The notes: generated by a model not told the origin, from the letters alone. A stretch of DNA of 64,000 bases from Microcebus murinus (GCF_040939455.1 NC_134109.1:73685001-73749000), one strand, 5' to 3'; counted from the first letter of the stretch, positions 25,990-39,466 are shown. Numbers and translations: made by a program.

Positions 25990-28060
25990 CTGCAAAAGAA
26001 GTATACATTTATAATAACAGTTCATGTACTTCAGTGAGGCTGCTAGCATACCCATTTTGCAGATGACAACACTTGACTTGGACAATTAAAGGAACCTGTC
26101 CGGTGTCACACAGTAACCAAGGAGCTATTACTTGAATCCAAGTCAGCCTGAACACAGAGACTAACTCTTCACTATTAAGGCCAAAGCAACACTCAAAAAC
26201 TTAGCTCATTAAAGATAGAATAAATCTGCCTGTGGGGAGAGAGGGAGAATAGCAAGTCTAAGAAAATGTTTTCCCAGGAAGCTCAGTACAAAAACCAGCA
26301 TCAAATCATGCACGTGAGCACTGTCTCCCTTTCGACATGTTTGTTTCCCTTCCCATCTTTCATTGTTTTTTGGTTGATGTGCACTGTTTTTCTGTGATCT
26401 GCTCTTTGAACTATTATTATTACTAATCTTAGCACTATTACAATTTATACTAATAATAACAGTGGCCATAACCGCCAAGCACTCTTTGCCAGACACTTTG
26501 CCAAGCATTTGACGTGTTTTATCTTCTTTAATCCTCAGTGTGTTCCTGATAGTTTTTAAAAGCAGAAATTCTATTAACCCGCCTCCACTTAACCACCTCA
26601 TGTGATCAGAGGATGCTCTCCAGTCTGTCTGGGTACAGACAGATGCCAGCTGTTGCTGGTGCGTGGTGCGCTCTCACCTAGCGGGACGCTCTGGCAAATG
26701 TGCACCCCTTCTCCTGCCAGGTGAACCAGGACCCAAAGCATATGTCTGCCACACTTGTGATTATAATTATACCATTTAATTAAAAATGATACAAACCGAG
26801 GAAGTAGGAAAACTAAGTTGGATGACTAAGAAACTCAGCCATAAAAGATAAAATAGATAAAGTGGGATGTAAAACAATTAGAAAAAATTGGGGGAAAGCT
26901 GAAAAATCTAGAAGCATTCCACACTCAGGTTGCTTTGCAACTACCTCTAAATCAAAGTCTACTTTAAAAACTCCCAAACTGGCAATTGTAGATGGTATGC
27001 CACAGCCATCATATATGCAAAAGAAAGGGTTCCACATATCAGTTAGGAAACTCACATTAAAAAAAAGACCTTGGCCTTACATCAGAATGGCACATTTTAG
27101 CATATTTTAATAAAATGTTTAAAGTGCATTTGTAAAATTTGTTATGCTTCTCCTCTATACTCAATATTTTGATGGGCCACCTACGAAATTCATCACACTA
27201 GATAAGAAAGTATCTACTGTAGATTACTATAGTACATTTTGTGATAAAACATTTTATAAAAATATTTTTCATATATTTTATTATATTATCCACATTTTAC
27301 AAATAAGAAAGCTAAGCCTCTGATCAGCTACTGAGCTGGCAAGTTCACATGGCCAGCAAACAGCTGAGGAGCAGAAACTGGAAGCCAGGGATGGCTGTGC
27401 CAGGATCACCCCACTGGGACAGACTGTTCTATTCATTTTCATCTCTCTTTCCTCAGGGCCCAGAAGACAAAAGTTCTCATCCTTAGCGCACTGCTCATGC
27501 CAACTTACATCTGAAAAGCCTAGGGTTTAGGCAAGTTCTAGATGGTACCTCTAAAAGCATGTCTGTCCTCCTTAGCTGGGATGGTGGTCATGCAAATATT
27601 ATCCACACAGGTCCATGTCAGCTGGGTGGTCAGAGCCCGGCAGGTGATGAGAGCAGGTGATGGGTGCTATGACACTATGAGCTGGCTCTTTTATTTTATC
27701 CCATAGCCAAACGTTCCTCCCCATCTCCAGACAGCTATCTCACAAATGGGCCCTTGCATCCCAAAGGGAAAGAGATAAGATCAGGGCAAACCCATCACTG
27801 GTACCAGAAAAACAATTCTAAAGCATGTGCCTTATGGATAGGCATTAGTATTTTCATTTTGGCTTGGGGAGAATCAGGGAGTGCATTCCATGCCAGAAAC
27901 AAGCACCCCCCCCCACCCACGCACCCTTTCTCTGAGCATCTCTGCCGCACTCTTTCAGCAGCAGGCAGAGGTCTGTGTTCACAGGCCCAGCCTCAAACTG
28001 GGCTGCACTCTCTCCCTCCCAGCCCTTTCCCAGGACACCGTCTTTGCTGCCCAGAGTTAC
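25990..28060 (-). other. Intron O-P, 2.1 kb
   Basis: Mostly unclassified. Fragments of MIR-like sequence occur near 26410-26560 and 27290-27420. A C run is present at 27905-27914. Confidence 0.75.
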
Positions 28061-28856
28061 CTGCACTTTGACGGACTCTGGTAAGCGTGTCTGCAACAAG
28101 CCTCTGATGGGAGCCTCCTTGCTGGCCTTCTCTCCAGCCTCCACTGCCTTCTCCTCCACCTGGGTCACCTCCTCCTTTTCTGCTCCCTCCTCCGCCTCCC
28201 CGCCGTGCTCCCCAAACACAGAGGGATCGATCAGGAGGAGGATCTGCCGAACATCGTCGTCATCAAACACCCCCATGACCAGCAGGGTTCCGATGAGTTT
28301 CAGCACGGGCACAAACTGGAACTCCACGGACCCTCCAACAGGGTCCCGGATGTGGGCCCCGCTGCACTGCACCGCCTCTGTCAGCATGCTCAGTGCCTTC
28401 GTCTTGAGGGTCTCCAAGGGGATCTCGGGGCTCTGCTGTTGGTGCTCCTCACTGGTCGTGACAAAGCAAGGGGTGGAGAACCGGAACTCTGGCTTGAGGC
28501 ACGTTCTCAGGCCCACCCCGGGCAGTCCGTGCCTCTTGGACTCATCAGGGTACAGGCGGATATTCCTGGTCGTGCTGGTAATGGGGATGATGTACTCGTT
28601 CTTCATCATCAGCTTCCTCTCCTTAGCGTTGGCCAGGTGGATGCTGATGAGCAGGTCATAGAAACCCGATCGAAGGAGGCCGGGGAGGTACTTGTTGTCA
28701 ATGACGTAGAAGAGCTGGGAGAGGTCCACGTGGCTGCACAGGGCGTAGGCCACCCGGCTGTTTCCCAGGGCACACAAGGCGCTGTACAGCCGTAGCGTGT
28801 GGTAGTGGAACTGCATCAGGTCCTCCTGCTCACAGAGCTCCAGGACATCCACACAC
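28061..28856 (-). CDS. RYR3: RYR3 exon O: large junctional-solenoid exon with the acidic D3 region
   Basis: This is the largest exon (796 nt, 266 codons with exon N). It begins [20 protein letters not shown] and continues through the helical repeats [20 protein letters not shown] and [20 protein letters not shown], the conserved [14 protein letters not shown] and [20 protein letters not shown] blocks, then [20 protein letters not shown]. Near the end is a Glu-rich stretch ([20 protein letters not shown]) before [12 protein letters not shown]. That stretch matches divergent region D3 and is shorter than the long poly-acidic run of RyR1. The acceptor is ctgtcctcag and the donor gtaact. All long antisense frames over this exon are shadows. 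Confidence 0.97.
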
Positions 28857-30292
28857 CTGAGGACAGGACAGGCAGTCAGCCACGCCATGGGGAGAAGAAC
28901 GCACCAGAATTCAGCGATTTCACCCAGCCCCACAAAGGCAAGAGGGGGCAGAAGGACAGAGGAGTCCCTGCCACAGTTTCCTTTGTGAGCTATCAATCCT
29001 CTCTCAGCTCTGGTCCATACCCAGCTCCTGGTAACCGACCACATCTAACGACGAGGCTCGCGGAAGCTGGGAGACTTAAAGACACTGTGTTACCAAGTGG
29101 GAAAGTCCTCTTCATTAGAGAAAGATAGAAAACCCTCAAACAGGAAAACATCGAGGTACATGACAGTGGTGACTTGGTCGTCTCATTTGTAGGATCAGGT
29201 GGATCTTCCATTTCCTAAAGTAAAAGCCCCTCAGAAGCTATAGTGGAAACCCCCTAAAAGTCTACTATCAACATCACCTCTGTAATCTCCAATGTACCAT
29301 CTTATATGGGGCATTCCCTCCCCCAAAACAAACACACTTGAACTCTTGTCCAGAGAGGAGACACTCTCCAACTTGCAATAGGCTGGTGTAATCCAATTTG
29401 CTTTTTCCTCACTGATGTTAGAGGTCTATTTGCGTGTCACTCCCTTGTTTGTGTGGAGCTCTAATCTCTGCTTAGATTTTCCATTTTGTTTCACTCCTCA
29501 TCATGGATCTGAGGGCCTGTTGGAACTGGCTAACTTGGTTGGGCTTCTGGTCTTCTGCTTCCACCCTGCACTAACCTGTCCTGCTGCTGCTGGGATCTGA
29601 CACCTAGCTGGGAGCTATGCAGGTATCAAATACCTCCACGCTCTTCTCATTACCCACTTTTTTAGTCAAAGAGATCAAAGGATAGTAATAACCACAACAA
29701 CAAGTTACTTAATTCTTACTATGCACAGAAACTGTACATACTAGATTTTATCTGTACCGTTTCCTTTGTCCCCCTAGAAACCCTTTGGGTGGGCATTTCT
29801 CTCACTGTGTAGTGAGGAGACTGAAGCTCAGAGTACACGAGTGACTCACCCAAGGCCACACAGCCAGAACGTGGTTTCACTGGTATTGAATCCAGGCCAT
29901 AATTCAAGACAACCCCTTAACTTCCAGGGGAGACCAGGAGCCTAATTCTTGGTTCTACAAGTCAAGCTAGGTGTGCCTCATTCTTCCCCTTCTCGTCATA
30001 AGTAATGCATATTTCAGGGTCACCACTTGGTTTTTAACTACAGGCATGGAAACACTCCCTGATCCCAGGCACCAGGAGCTGCAACAAAGGCCCCGAGGCG
30101 GGCATACCGCAGTGCATTTCCTGCTGTTTCTGAGTGAATAATGAAGGTGGGGAAGGGAAAGAACAGAAACTGGGGCTCTGGGGAAACCAGCGGCCACCCC
30201 AGGCTGAGCGGGACCCAGAGTGTTCCCAGCTCCCTGCTGGTCTCGCCTGGCCCTGCTCCCAGGCCTGCCATCTCCCCGGCGGGCTCCGGTAC
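28857..30292 (-). other. Intron N-O, 1.4 kb
   Basis: It contains a MIR at about 29690-29920 on the minus strand. The rest is unclassified unique sequence. Confidence 0.75.
29690..29920 (-). mobile_element. MIR
   Basis: The + strand reads gtgaggagactgaagctcag, ccaaggccacacagccagaa and ttgaatccaggcc. Confidence 0.65.
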
Positions 30293-30519
30293 CTGCTCTC
30301 CTCGGGGATGTGGAGCGCCATCATCTGCAGGGGCTCCAGGCACTGCACCACCCAGCCGTGGCGCTCGCTCACCCGCTCCGTCTCCACCTTCAGGAAGCTG
30401 CTGGGCATGCGGCTCCAGAGCACGGGCTGGATGGTCTGGACATCCAGCCGAGGCGGACACTGCGGGACGGGGTTCTTCTCTTCGCTCTTGAATATGGCCG
30501 CCGACAGGGGCATCGCGTT
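30293..30519 (-). CDS. RYR3: RYR3 exon N: entry into the junctional solenoid
   Basis: The 227-nt exon encodes [60 protein letters not shown] and [15 protein letters not shown] plus two bases of arginine. MPLSAA(I/M)F.SE.KNP.PQCPPRL is diagnostic of the family. The exon is markedly GC- and CpG-rich relative to the introns around it. The acceptor is ccaccttgccccag and the donor gtaccgg. The intron on its 5' side, towards exon M, is only 403 bp. Confidence 0.95.
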
Positions 30520-30922
30520 CTGGGGCAAGGTGGAAGGCGTTAGAGGAGAAGACACACAGGCGATAACGAGATTCCCAGTGGCTGGGTGCATCGCCCATGG
30601 AAACCAATATGGTTAGAATAAATTAAAGATAGGCAAATGTACTGAGGGGACCACTAAGGGCTTTACCAGCATTAATTGGGACTTTGACTAATGGGTTATA
30701 TGTGCATTAATTCTTTCAGCACTCAAAAAGGGTAGGAAAAGGGGAAGATAAGAACGCATGTTCTGTCATCTGAATTTCACAGGCAAGCATAGGGGCCTGT
30801 GGGTGGGGTGCATATAAGGAACGAGAGGGATTCTCTCGTCTTCTGAGGCCTGGGAACTTTCCCCTCATGGTCACTGCTGCCCTCTCGTGTCATGGCCATT
30901 AGATGAGGGGACAGATACATAC
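30520..30922 (-). other. Intron M-N, 0.4 kb
   Basis: A short intron in which I see no repeat or other feature. Confidence 0.85.
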
Positions 30923-31009
30923 CTTCAGCTTTCCCAGTTCAAACTGAAACAAAGAAGTACTTGTAGGCTGCAGGAAGACTGCTGGGAATACTTTGGTATT
31001 GGGCTCCAC
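30923..31009 (-). CDS. RYR3: RYR3 exon M: end of SPRY3 domain
   Basis: The 87-nt exon has 29 codons: [20 protein letters not shown] then [15 protein letters not shown](V/L)FPAVF and FQFELGK are conserved RyR blocks that end the SPRY3 fold. The acceptor is gtttcggtttccag and the donor gtatgt. It is in phase 0 at both ends. Skipping it would keep the frame but remove a structural strand. Confidence 0.95.
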
Positions 31010-32353
31010 CTGGAAACCGAAACAAAAGAAGTCTGCCAAGGGCTGTCACTTTCCACTGCTCAAAAATTCTGAGACCTGGTACCTATTAGTGGAGATCGCC
31101 ATGGCCCTCCATGGTAAATGTTCTCTCAACTTGGGGCTGAACAATCTCAGGTGCTTTCTTGGTATATACAGCTAGTAGTCTTCTCTGGTGCTCAAGAGGT
31201 CACAGGGGAGGAGCTAACTCACCACCAAAAGCAGTATCTGCCCTTGGACACTGTGCAGTGTGGTGACCTTGCTCTTCACAGAGCCTGAGGACTCCCGTTC
31301 AGGGGCAGCCTTGTCATTTACCATGGTTGCCCATGGGAGATGACAACCGGGGCTGGAGTGGTGACTCAGGATTATTTCTGGGGGTAAATCAACACTGGTC
31401 AAGCAAACCCAGGGAGATCCTGCGGCAGTTTCTCAATCGGGTGGGCACTCCCGACAGGTTGGGCTGAGTAGTGTTCTGTGGGGGGAGCTGTGCCATGCAC
31501 CACAGGATATCGAATGGCACCCCTGCCCCCCATCCACCACACGTCAGCAACACTCTTCACCCCCACCTCCGTCTCGACAACCAGCCATCGGATTCCTGAC
31601 ATGGCCAAAGGTCCCATGGGGGGCAAAAGCCTTGGTTGAGAACGGCTGCTCAATAGGCAAAGGAAATTTGCTGGAAAAACACAGAGAGGCCGTCTCCAGA
31701 GCCTGTCCACTCCTCACATCTCTCCTTCTCTCTGGCTTCCTCTGGACTTCTCTCTGCCCCTTCTCATGCTTTACGATTCCAGTCCTTAAATAAGGGTTCA
31801 GGATTCAATGATTGTCCTCCAGCTGCTGCTCAGATGAGACACGTGGATTTATTGACTTACGACATCAGGGGCTCTATGTACTATTTGCTCACTTTGATGG
31901 AGGAGCAGACTCGGAGCAGCCCCTGGATTCCGTACTACAAAGCTTATTACAGGCATAGCTGGCCAGTTTCCAAGGGGGAGTCACCGTGGACTATAGAAGA
32001 TGACTTAAGTCTACTCACACAGTGAGACTTCAATTCCACCAACTGAAGCCCTTTGCATTGAAGCAAATGCAGACACTAGGAAATTCTTGCAATTCTCTCC
32101 ACTTACAAATGAGGGGGTGGTGGGTCTGTTGGGCATAGCTCTAAGGTGACCCTATTGTATAATCTGCTGCCCTAGAACTGATGTCTTGTTTTTAGCAAAC
32201 AGAACATGGCAAAAATGAAGGGTCTGTCATTCCCTTGATTAGCACATGATATAAAACTCTATCTCAGCAGATGGGAGAGGAAGGCTTCCCAGCTGGTCTT
32301 GGACAAGTAAGCTGGTGTATTGTGCCCATGAGAGGGCCACGTGACGAGTGATT

Positions 32354-32397
32354 GGGGGAAGGGGCGGGGGAGGGGGAGGGGCAGGGGGCTGGAGGGA
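32354..32397 (+). repeat. G-rich tract, G-quadruplex capable
   Basis: Six runs of four or five G separated by one to three bases. Confidence 0.85.
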
Positions 32398-32404
32398 CTG
32401 AGGG

Positions 32405-32672
32405 TGGCCCCTGGCTGCAGCCAGCATGAAAACGGGGCATTCGTTCTACAAGTACAAGCAACTGGGTTCTACCAACAACCATGGGCTCTTGGAAGATGAT
32501 CCTCAGCTCCAGAAAAGAATGCAACCTTGTTGACACCTTGACTGCAGCCTTGTGAGCTCTGGTTACATTGTGCCCAGATTCCTGACCCACAGCAACTGTG
32601 GTACAATGAATGTATGTTATTGTAAGTCCCTAAATTTGTGGTAATTTTTATGTGGCAATAGAATAAATACAG
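32405..32672 (-). mobile_element. LTR remnant, MaLR (MLT1-like) type, partial
   Basis: A diverged fragment in which agtccctaaatttgtggtaa and a preceding gcagccttgtgagctct match the reverse complement of the start of the family at 14277. Confidence 0.5.
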
Positions 32673-33603
32673 GGAGTTTTCCTTTTGTCAGAGTATTTGT
32701 TTAGGCTTCCCTTAAAAAATGAACTTCCTCAATGCATTTAGACATAAGATTTATACAAATACATTTGTATGGCTGTACGTGACTTATAAGCTTGCATGAT
32801 TCAGTACTATCATTTTCTTATGAAACAGGCCAGATTAGTGAAACCCCAGACTTGCTCCCACTACATGGTCGTTCTAGTACATGACAGCAGGCTCATATTT
32901 CAGGTAAAAGCATTTGGTTTGTACCAGATGTTTCAAGTACTCATGGATGATATGAAGAGATAAATGCCAGTAAAACCAAAATGCAGGGGTAGACTGCTAG
33001 AACTGCCCGTCTATGCCTGAAATAAGCTCTGTAATAGGATGTTCAGCCAATAATTATTTAGCACCTATTATATACCTGCTTTGAGCCAGACTTTGGGTTT
33101 ACAGCAGTGAGAGACACAAATAGGAAATTCTGATTTGATGCTGTTCTGACTTGAGCAAAAAGACAGAAACTTTACCTAGGCTGGCCTCAAGATTTCTCAT
33201 ATGTCCAATATGTGACATCTAGAACAACCTGCAGCCCTCAAGTCATTGCAGCCTTAAGGAAGCAGAGCTCTGGACCAGCAGAAAGCTCATAAGTATGCTA
33301 CAGGAGAAAGAAATGCATTCAGGCAAAGGCTTCCTATGCTGAACAAAATCACACCAGTATACAGGACTGTCAGAACTGGCTCCTACAAACTTTAAAAGCT
33401 GCCCAGCCAAACTCAGACCTCCCTGAAGAGATAGGTGCTTTGAAAGCACTTAGGATGCCCTGTGGTAGGTTTATTTCCATCATGTAGAGTATATTCCCAT
33501 CATTATGAACAATGGAAATTTCACTACAATTGTTAAAATAAGAAGAAAACTCAAGTGTGGGCTCATGAGGGTGTGCGTGAGGATAACAACAGCAATCGGT
33601 GGT

Positions 33604-34170
33604 GCAGTAAGCAGAATTCTAGAAGGTCCTCAGGGCCCCATGTTATTCCTGTGATCAGATTATATTACAGGGCAAAGGGTATTCTGTAGACATCAGTAAG
33701 GCTACTAACCAGCTGACTTTCAGATAGGGAGACCTGTGGGCCTTTTCTAATTGCATGAGTTCTTTAAAAGCAGGGGTTTCTCTGCTGGGGGCAGAAGGGA
33801 AAATCAGAGAGCTCTAAAGCATGAGAAAAACTAGGTATGTGCTCATTGGCTTTGAAGTAGAGGGGTCCCATGAAAAGGAAGGTGGGCACCATCTGCAAGC
33901 TGAGTGGTCCTGGCTGGCTTGCCAGCAAGGAAGCAGGGGCCTCCGAGCAAGCCTAAGACCTCCAGTCTCAAAGCACTGGATACTGCCAACAACACGCACA
34001 AGCTCAGAAATGGATTCTTCCCAGAGCCTCCAGATAAGAGCCTAGTGGATACCTTGATTTTGGCCTTGTGAGAACCTGAGCACCCAGGCAAGCTGCAGAA
34101 CTGTGAGATAATAAACGTATGTTGTTTTCAGCTGCTAACTTTGTGGCAATGCAGTAGGCAGCAATACAAA
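33604..34170 (-). mobile_element. LTR remnant, MaLR (MLT1-like) type
   Basis: A longer diverged copy: gcagtaagcagaattctaga at one end and gagataataaacgtatgttg with taactttgtggcaatgcagt at the other. The arrangement is the reverse complement of the 14277-14755 element. Confidence 0.6.
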
Positions 34171-34204
34171 GCAAATATAAGTGATTTCCCAGCCAAGCGA
34201 GTGA

Positions 34205-34330
34205 ATCTGATGACACATACTTAGCGAGCACTCACTAGGTGCCAGGTACTGTTCCCTGCACAGGGGAGGCAGCAGTGAACCTGAGAGGTGGCTCTGCCCT
34301 CAGGGAGCTTACATTCTAACAAAATGAGCA
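34205..34330 (+). mobile_element. L2/MIR3-type fragment
   Basis: gcgagcactcactaggtgcc, aggtactgttccctgcac and cagggagcttacattctaac match the same ancient-repeat signature. Confidence 0.6.
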
Positions 34331-35874
34331 GCACGCCCAGACGTACGTAGAGCTGTCGTGATGTGCCACCGACTTTTTCCCTTTGGTATTTAAAGTCCCT
34401 TTGGCCACTGGCTGATCCATTTTGTCCTTGCAATAACAGACATTCTCTTTCCAATCATGTGTGAAGGTCAGGGCATAGGAACTGGCCTGAATTGAACGCT
34501 AACCCCTCTCATAAATCCGAATTTCACAGCTGGCCCTGTCCTTGGAGCGGTGTGGCTGGAGTGGCGATCGCTTAGGAGCAGCTCTTGAATGTGGATTTTA
34601 TTTTTCATTTAGCCACTGATTACATTAAGTGGGACAGAAAAAAGTGTTCAAATTGCATAGCACTATTTAATGGGGAGGTCTAGAAACATTGTTTGAGAGA
34701 ATCCTTCTCTTGTTATTTTGGTTGCTGGTCCTTTCAGAATCGAAGGCTGGTGTATAAACATTGCCCGCCTGTTCTTCTTGAGATAATTGAAAAATGAAAA
34801 TGGCTACAGCTGCAGAATAACAATGATCCCACTGCCAGGGACCAGATGCACGGCTGGACCTGTTACTGTCCTGTCTGGAATGAGAAGACAAGGCTGGGGC
34901 TGAGCCTCCCACGGGTCCCTGGACAGAGCCCTGACACTCTCCCATTTGCAGCAACTGGCCTCAGGGCAGGAGTCAGGCATGGGAGGGCCAAGCAGAGTCA
35001 CCGGGATCCATGGATCCATGGGGAAAATGCAGGAGGTGGGTGCCAGAACCCAGCTCAGAGAAGACAACTGACCAGGCCAGTGTCACCCAGGAATGATGGT
35101 GAAGGTGGGATAAAAATGCCACAGTGTCCTCCTCTTGGCTGTAACATCCCAACATCATGGGCCCTTCCCTGAGGCAGGAAAGTCACTGCTGCAGCAAATG
35201 CCATTAAAAAAAAATTAATCATTTTTTTTAATACTTCCAAAGACCAACTAGCCTTAAAAGTTATTAGATGCTTTAGAGTTCTCTGCAGCTCAGGGAGGAC
35301 CCTTCGGTTAAACTCATTTCAAAAGTTAATGGGAAAAAGCTAATGGATTCTGAAGGACAGAATGTATATAAAACATTTCTCAGGGGACTTGGGGGAGGTG
35401 GAATCATGAGAAAGTACTGGAAGAATACTACTTTACTTTCTGTCTAAAAGCCTGGCTTCGCAAACGCCTTTGTCTGGAAATGGCTGATGGGGCTCCAGCT
35501 GCAGGACCCAGCCTGCCAAGTGGTGTTGATGGCTCCACTTTCTCTCAGGAGGGGGACGGGGACAGACAGCGTCGCACACAGCAGAGAAGGGTAGCTGCCT
35601 CCAAGCCAGCAGGCTGCTCCCAGACTCCAGGAAGCGTTTGGTCCAGCCGTTCTTGGTCAATGACCATTTCAGATTGGAGGTGGCTGTTCTGCCTGCTCCG
35701 CACCTGACCCCATCTCTCCAGCCAGACAATCGCTGCCAAAGGCTTTGCAGCCTGGATGCTGTAGCCTGGGGTGGCTGACCAGTCAGGGATTTTACCCATT
35801 TACATAGCAGCAAGTGGTTTTTAATCTTCTGTAGTTAGCCAAGCTCGTGACCCTGGAAGATGGTTGGATGTTTT

Positions 35875-36240
35875 AAACACTGAATGTCACTCGCCCGCTC
35901 AAAAACCTTCAATGTCTCCCCATTTCCTATTTATGCTTCTCTATCATTCCAGATAAATTTCTCACCACTAACCATAAGAGCCCCATGCTTTCTTGTTCAC
36001 TGATTCTCAAACACACTGTGTGCTTCCCTATTTCCGTAATGCTTCTTGTGCCATTCATTCAACTAGAACATTCTGCCCTCTCTGCCAGAAAAAAAAATCC
36101 TTTTGTTTTTCTAGAAAATCAAGACTTCTTTTCAATGAACATTTTCCTGACCACCCTTGTTGGAAGCAAGTTCTTCCTTCTCTGAACTCATATAACACTC
36201 TGTCAACATCTACATGTGATTCTCTGTTCTACCCGTTCAG
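35875..36240 (-). mobile_element. L2 fragment
   Basis: The + strand reads cgctcaaaaaccttcaatgt and ccccatttcctatttatgct, then ttcaactagaacattctgcc, in the order of the reverse-complemented L2 3' region. Confidence 0.6.
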
Positions 36241-37131
36241 TGTCAAGGATAATATATTGAAATTTAACTCCTTAACTTCACATTTCCCACAGCATGGTCT
36301 GTGGCACTCAGGATTCATAGAATACCACTAATTGTTAAAGTTATAAAAGTGCTTTATTTTGTCAAATAATTTGAGAAATGCTTGGTTAGATAGGTTTCTT
36401 TCTGAAGTATTTCTCAAAGACTTTTAGAGTGCTAACATTCATGGCAAAACTTCAAGAGGAAGATGCAACGTGGTCAAGCTCACTTGGCCATCAGGATGAA
36501 GGTGACCAGGCTTCTTGTGGCTGATGACAGGTAAACCTACATCCATTAATATATGCCTGATGGTTCTGAGTAGCTCTGTGGAAGTTCACAGTCCGTGAAG
36601 TAAGGAAACACATTATTTACATAAACGCATTCTTAAAGGGTCCTGCAAGGCAGGTCACAGAGAATGTGAATAACCTTTTTGCAAAGAGAATACTACCTGG
36701 CAAATTAATCAGTTTTTATAGATTTCTATTTTGAATACAGAAGTTTCTTTAAGTGAGAAGCATTTTTGCTCACCTTATAAACCTTGCATCTTATACTGTG
36801 CAGGTATCATACAAGCTGCACAGAGACAGACATTTATGAAATAAATGAACCACCTTTTATAGCTCAGCACTGAGGAAAAGCCTTTTCATCCTCTGGAAAG
36901 ATGACCAGCATATCTGAACAACCAATAAATATGATTCCCACCACCTCTTTCTTTCTCTGTACAAAATGAAGTCACTTTGCTTATTTTTTGTCCTAACTGA
37001 CTTGTGGACCACCTGGCCTCATTGGCTCAACACAACATGGCAGGGATTCTGAATATGGAGAAGAACAGGGAAGAAGGTACTGAACACCAGGCCGGGGACA
37101 CGACCGCCTTGGCCCCCGCAGCTGCCCCTAC

Positions 37132-37297
37132 CTGGTAGCAGGTGCCAAGTTCTTTCCCGTTGGCTGAGAAGGACAACATGCCCATCGCCAGATCCAAGAG
37201 ACAGCCGATCTCCAGGTCCACGTTGCTCCGACTGGATCTCTGGGAACTGGCCACAATGTCCCCACCCCAGACCATGTAGCAGTTGCTGCGTTTCACA
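37132..37297 (-). CDS. RYR3: RYR3 exon L: SPRY3 domain, middle
   Basis: This 166-nt exon, with two bases from exon K, reads SVKRSNCYMVWGGDIVASSQ, RSSRSNVDLEIGCLLDLAMG and MLSFSANGKELGTCYQ. SNCYMVWGGD and DL(E/V)IGC(L/V)(V/L)DLA.G are conserved across the family and FSANGKE is the SPRY strand seen also in exon G (FTLNGE). The acceptor is ggctcctag and the donor gtagggg. The exon ends in phase 0, and the next intron downstream is 6.1 kb. Confidence 0.95.
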
Positions 37298-37559
37298 CTA
37301 GGAGCCACAGAGAGAGAGAGGAAGAGGCACACAATCTGCACTGGGGCAGCTTGTGATCAAGACTCAGGAATGAAATGCCCCAGAAACCTTCTTAGGAAGC
37401 TTCCTCATCAGCCCCAAATATGTTTTTTTCCTATATGAATTTATTCAGCTTCAACCCAATTTACTCAGGCATGAGCCACTCTGTAGGGATGTGGCAACCT
37501 ATGAGGTTACCTCCTTTCAGAGAGCACAATGTTCTGTAACTGTGTCCTAACTCAGTGTC

Positions 37560-37680
37560 AACTCACCTTTGTGAAACAGACAATGGGGATGGTAGTCTTC
37601 CTACCGTAGAGATGGGAAACTGAGGCACAGAAAGGCTATTGCCTTAGGCAAACTTATATAGGGATTTGGAATAAGAGACA
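37560..37680 (-). mobile_element. MIR fragment
   Basis: The + strand reads gtagagatgggaaactgagg, cacagaaaggctattgcc and further diverged MIR sequence. Confidence 0.5.
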
Positions 37681-39119
37681 GAAACAAGAATCTGGGTTCA
37701 GAATCCCAGTCTCGTATTCAGGGAAAAAGGTAGTCAAACACTTGAAAACTCAGGCACACATTCCTTAGGATGGCAGGCCTGGGCAGGCTTACAAAGTAGG
37801 GACCGTTGGTCTCTGATGCCCTGCCACCTGCCTGACCCATACTCCCCTGCCTTCCCCAGCACCAATAGCTGTGTCTCCTGCACTGCTGGCTAATCATTAA
37901 CTTAGGCATCTTTCTTAGCTATGTGTCCAGCAAACCCCAGAATGGGGAACTCCATTATGCTCATTTACACTTAAAAGCAAACTATAATAACCCAAAAGCC
38001 TTTAAGGCTCTGAAGCCTGATTCTCTAAATTGCAGGATTTCACACCCTGGGTGGGCTCAGGATGCACAGCAGCAGATGTGATTCCCAGAGCCCCTCACCA
38101 TGGGCTGTGGACAAGAGGCAGCTGACTGTGTCTCCTACTAAGCACATCCTGAGGGGCCTGGTCCCTTCAGGTAACATGGCGTGATTTTGCTCAAGTTCAA
38201 TGAGAGTGTGACTCTATACCTCATGCAAAAGCAGCCCCTTCAAATATCCTAAGGTCAATCTGATGTGACTCAGTTTGGCTTCCTGTCAGAGTCTCAGCTA
38301 TGTGGAGGACGAGACCACACCAGGGGCAGGGAAAGTGGGTTCAGCGCCTTGTGGTGGAGAGATCCTGGAATGGACTCTGTAGACCCTCAGGGTCACTTTG
38401 CTTCTCTGGACTACGCTCTCATTTGGAAAGCCCAGGGTTCCATTAGGATTCTCCAAGGTTCCTTCTGCCACGGGGCTGCTTATTCAGTATGAATATCCTC
38501 AGGCAGGGGCTGGTACAAGCTGCATCTTGCAGAGTTATAGCATTGTTAGATTACCATAAAGGTTTAATTGCAGCCATGTTTGTACTGTTTTTAGCGATTA
38601 AAATACTAACTACCAGGACGACTAATACAGAGTTCAATTAATAATGTATTGAAGCTGTGGGAAATATAAGCTGGCTCTGGTCATATTTTAAAGGGCACAA
38701 ATTCAAAATGCCCTAAGACATCTGAAAATCAATTTTGTATTTATTTCTTATTATGTGGTATGAAGAACTAAGAATTGAATGCCTACCATATATTGGGTCT
38801 TATCCTAGGAACTAACATGTCAGTTAATTTTCACAATAAACGTGGTCACTGAGGCTCAGATAAATCAAGTAATTTGTCTGGTGTGGCAGAACCAGCAAAC
38901 TGGAGCAATATAAACCCAAATGATTCTTCTGGGAAGAGGATTGAGTAAAAATAAAAGAAAATTAAAAAACAACCCAAATGAGATAGACATTTCTACCTTT
39001 TTTTCCTCATGGCTGAAGAACAAAGCCTGGATTGGCCAATTGCTTTAACATATTTTCCTTTCAAATCTAAACCCAATGTTGCTTATACATCTGTTCTGGC
39101 TCTCATAACATGACAGACG

Positions 39120-39370
39120 TTAAATGATGGCGATAATGATAACAGTTAATATTTATTAAGTGCTTGAGTTGAGACACTCTCCTAAGCATTTTTCTATGAA
39201 TTAACTCATTTAACCCTCACAGTTTTCTATGAGATCAGAACTACTATTCTCATCTCACAGATGAGGAGGATCAAAGCCCAGGGAGGTTAAGTGACAGGTC
39301 CAAGGTCACACTCCTAGCAAGTCCCAGAAACCCAGGCAGTTTGCTTCCAGAGCCTGTGTTCTTATAACCC
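39120..39370 (-). mobile_element. MIR
   Basis: The + strand reads acagttaatatttattaagt, ctcacagatgaggaggatca and aagtgacaggtccaaggtca. Confidence 0.65.
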
Positions 39371-39466
39371 CCCCTGGCTACACTGCTCCCTCAATGGCAC
39401 AACTGTGACTCACCTCTGGCCATGAGCCTTTGGTGGGACAGGAGTCTCTAAAGAGCAGCGATTGCA

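Larger units (their letters stand above)
31010..37131 (-). other. Intron L-M, 6.1 kb
   Basis: It contains a G-rich tract (32354-32397), two MaLR-type remnants (32405-32672 and 33604-34170), an L2/MIR-type fragment (34205-34330) and an L2 fragment (35875-36240). The AT-rich block at 34540-34830 looks like unique, perhaps conserved, sequence. The rest is unclassified. Confidence 0.75.

Noticed and set aside
27975..28661. 228-codon open frame on the + strand
   Set aside because: It lies antisense to the GC-rich coding exon O and has no family resemblance; it is a shadow.
30134..30616. 160-codon open frame on + over exon N
   Set aside because: A shadow of the GC-rich exon N on the opposite strand.
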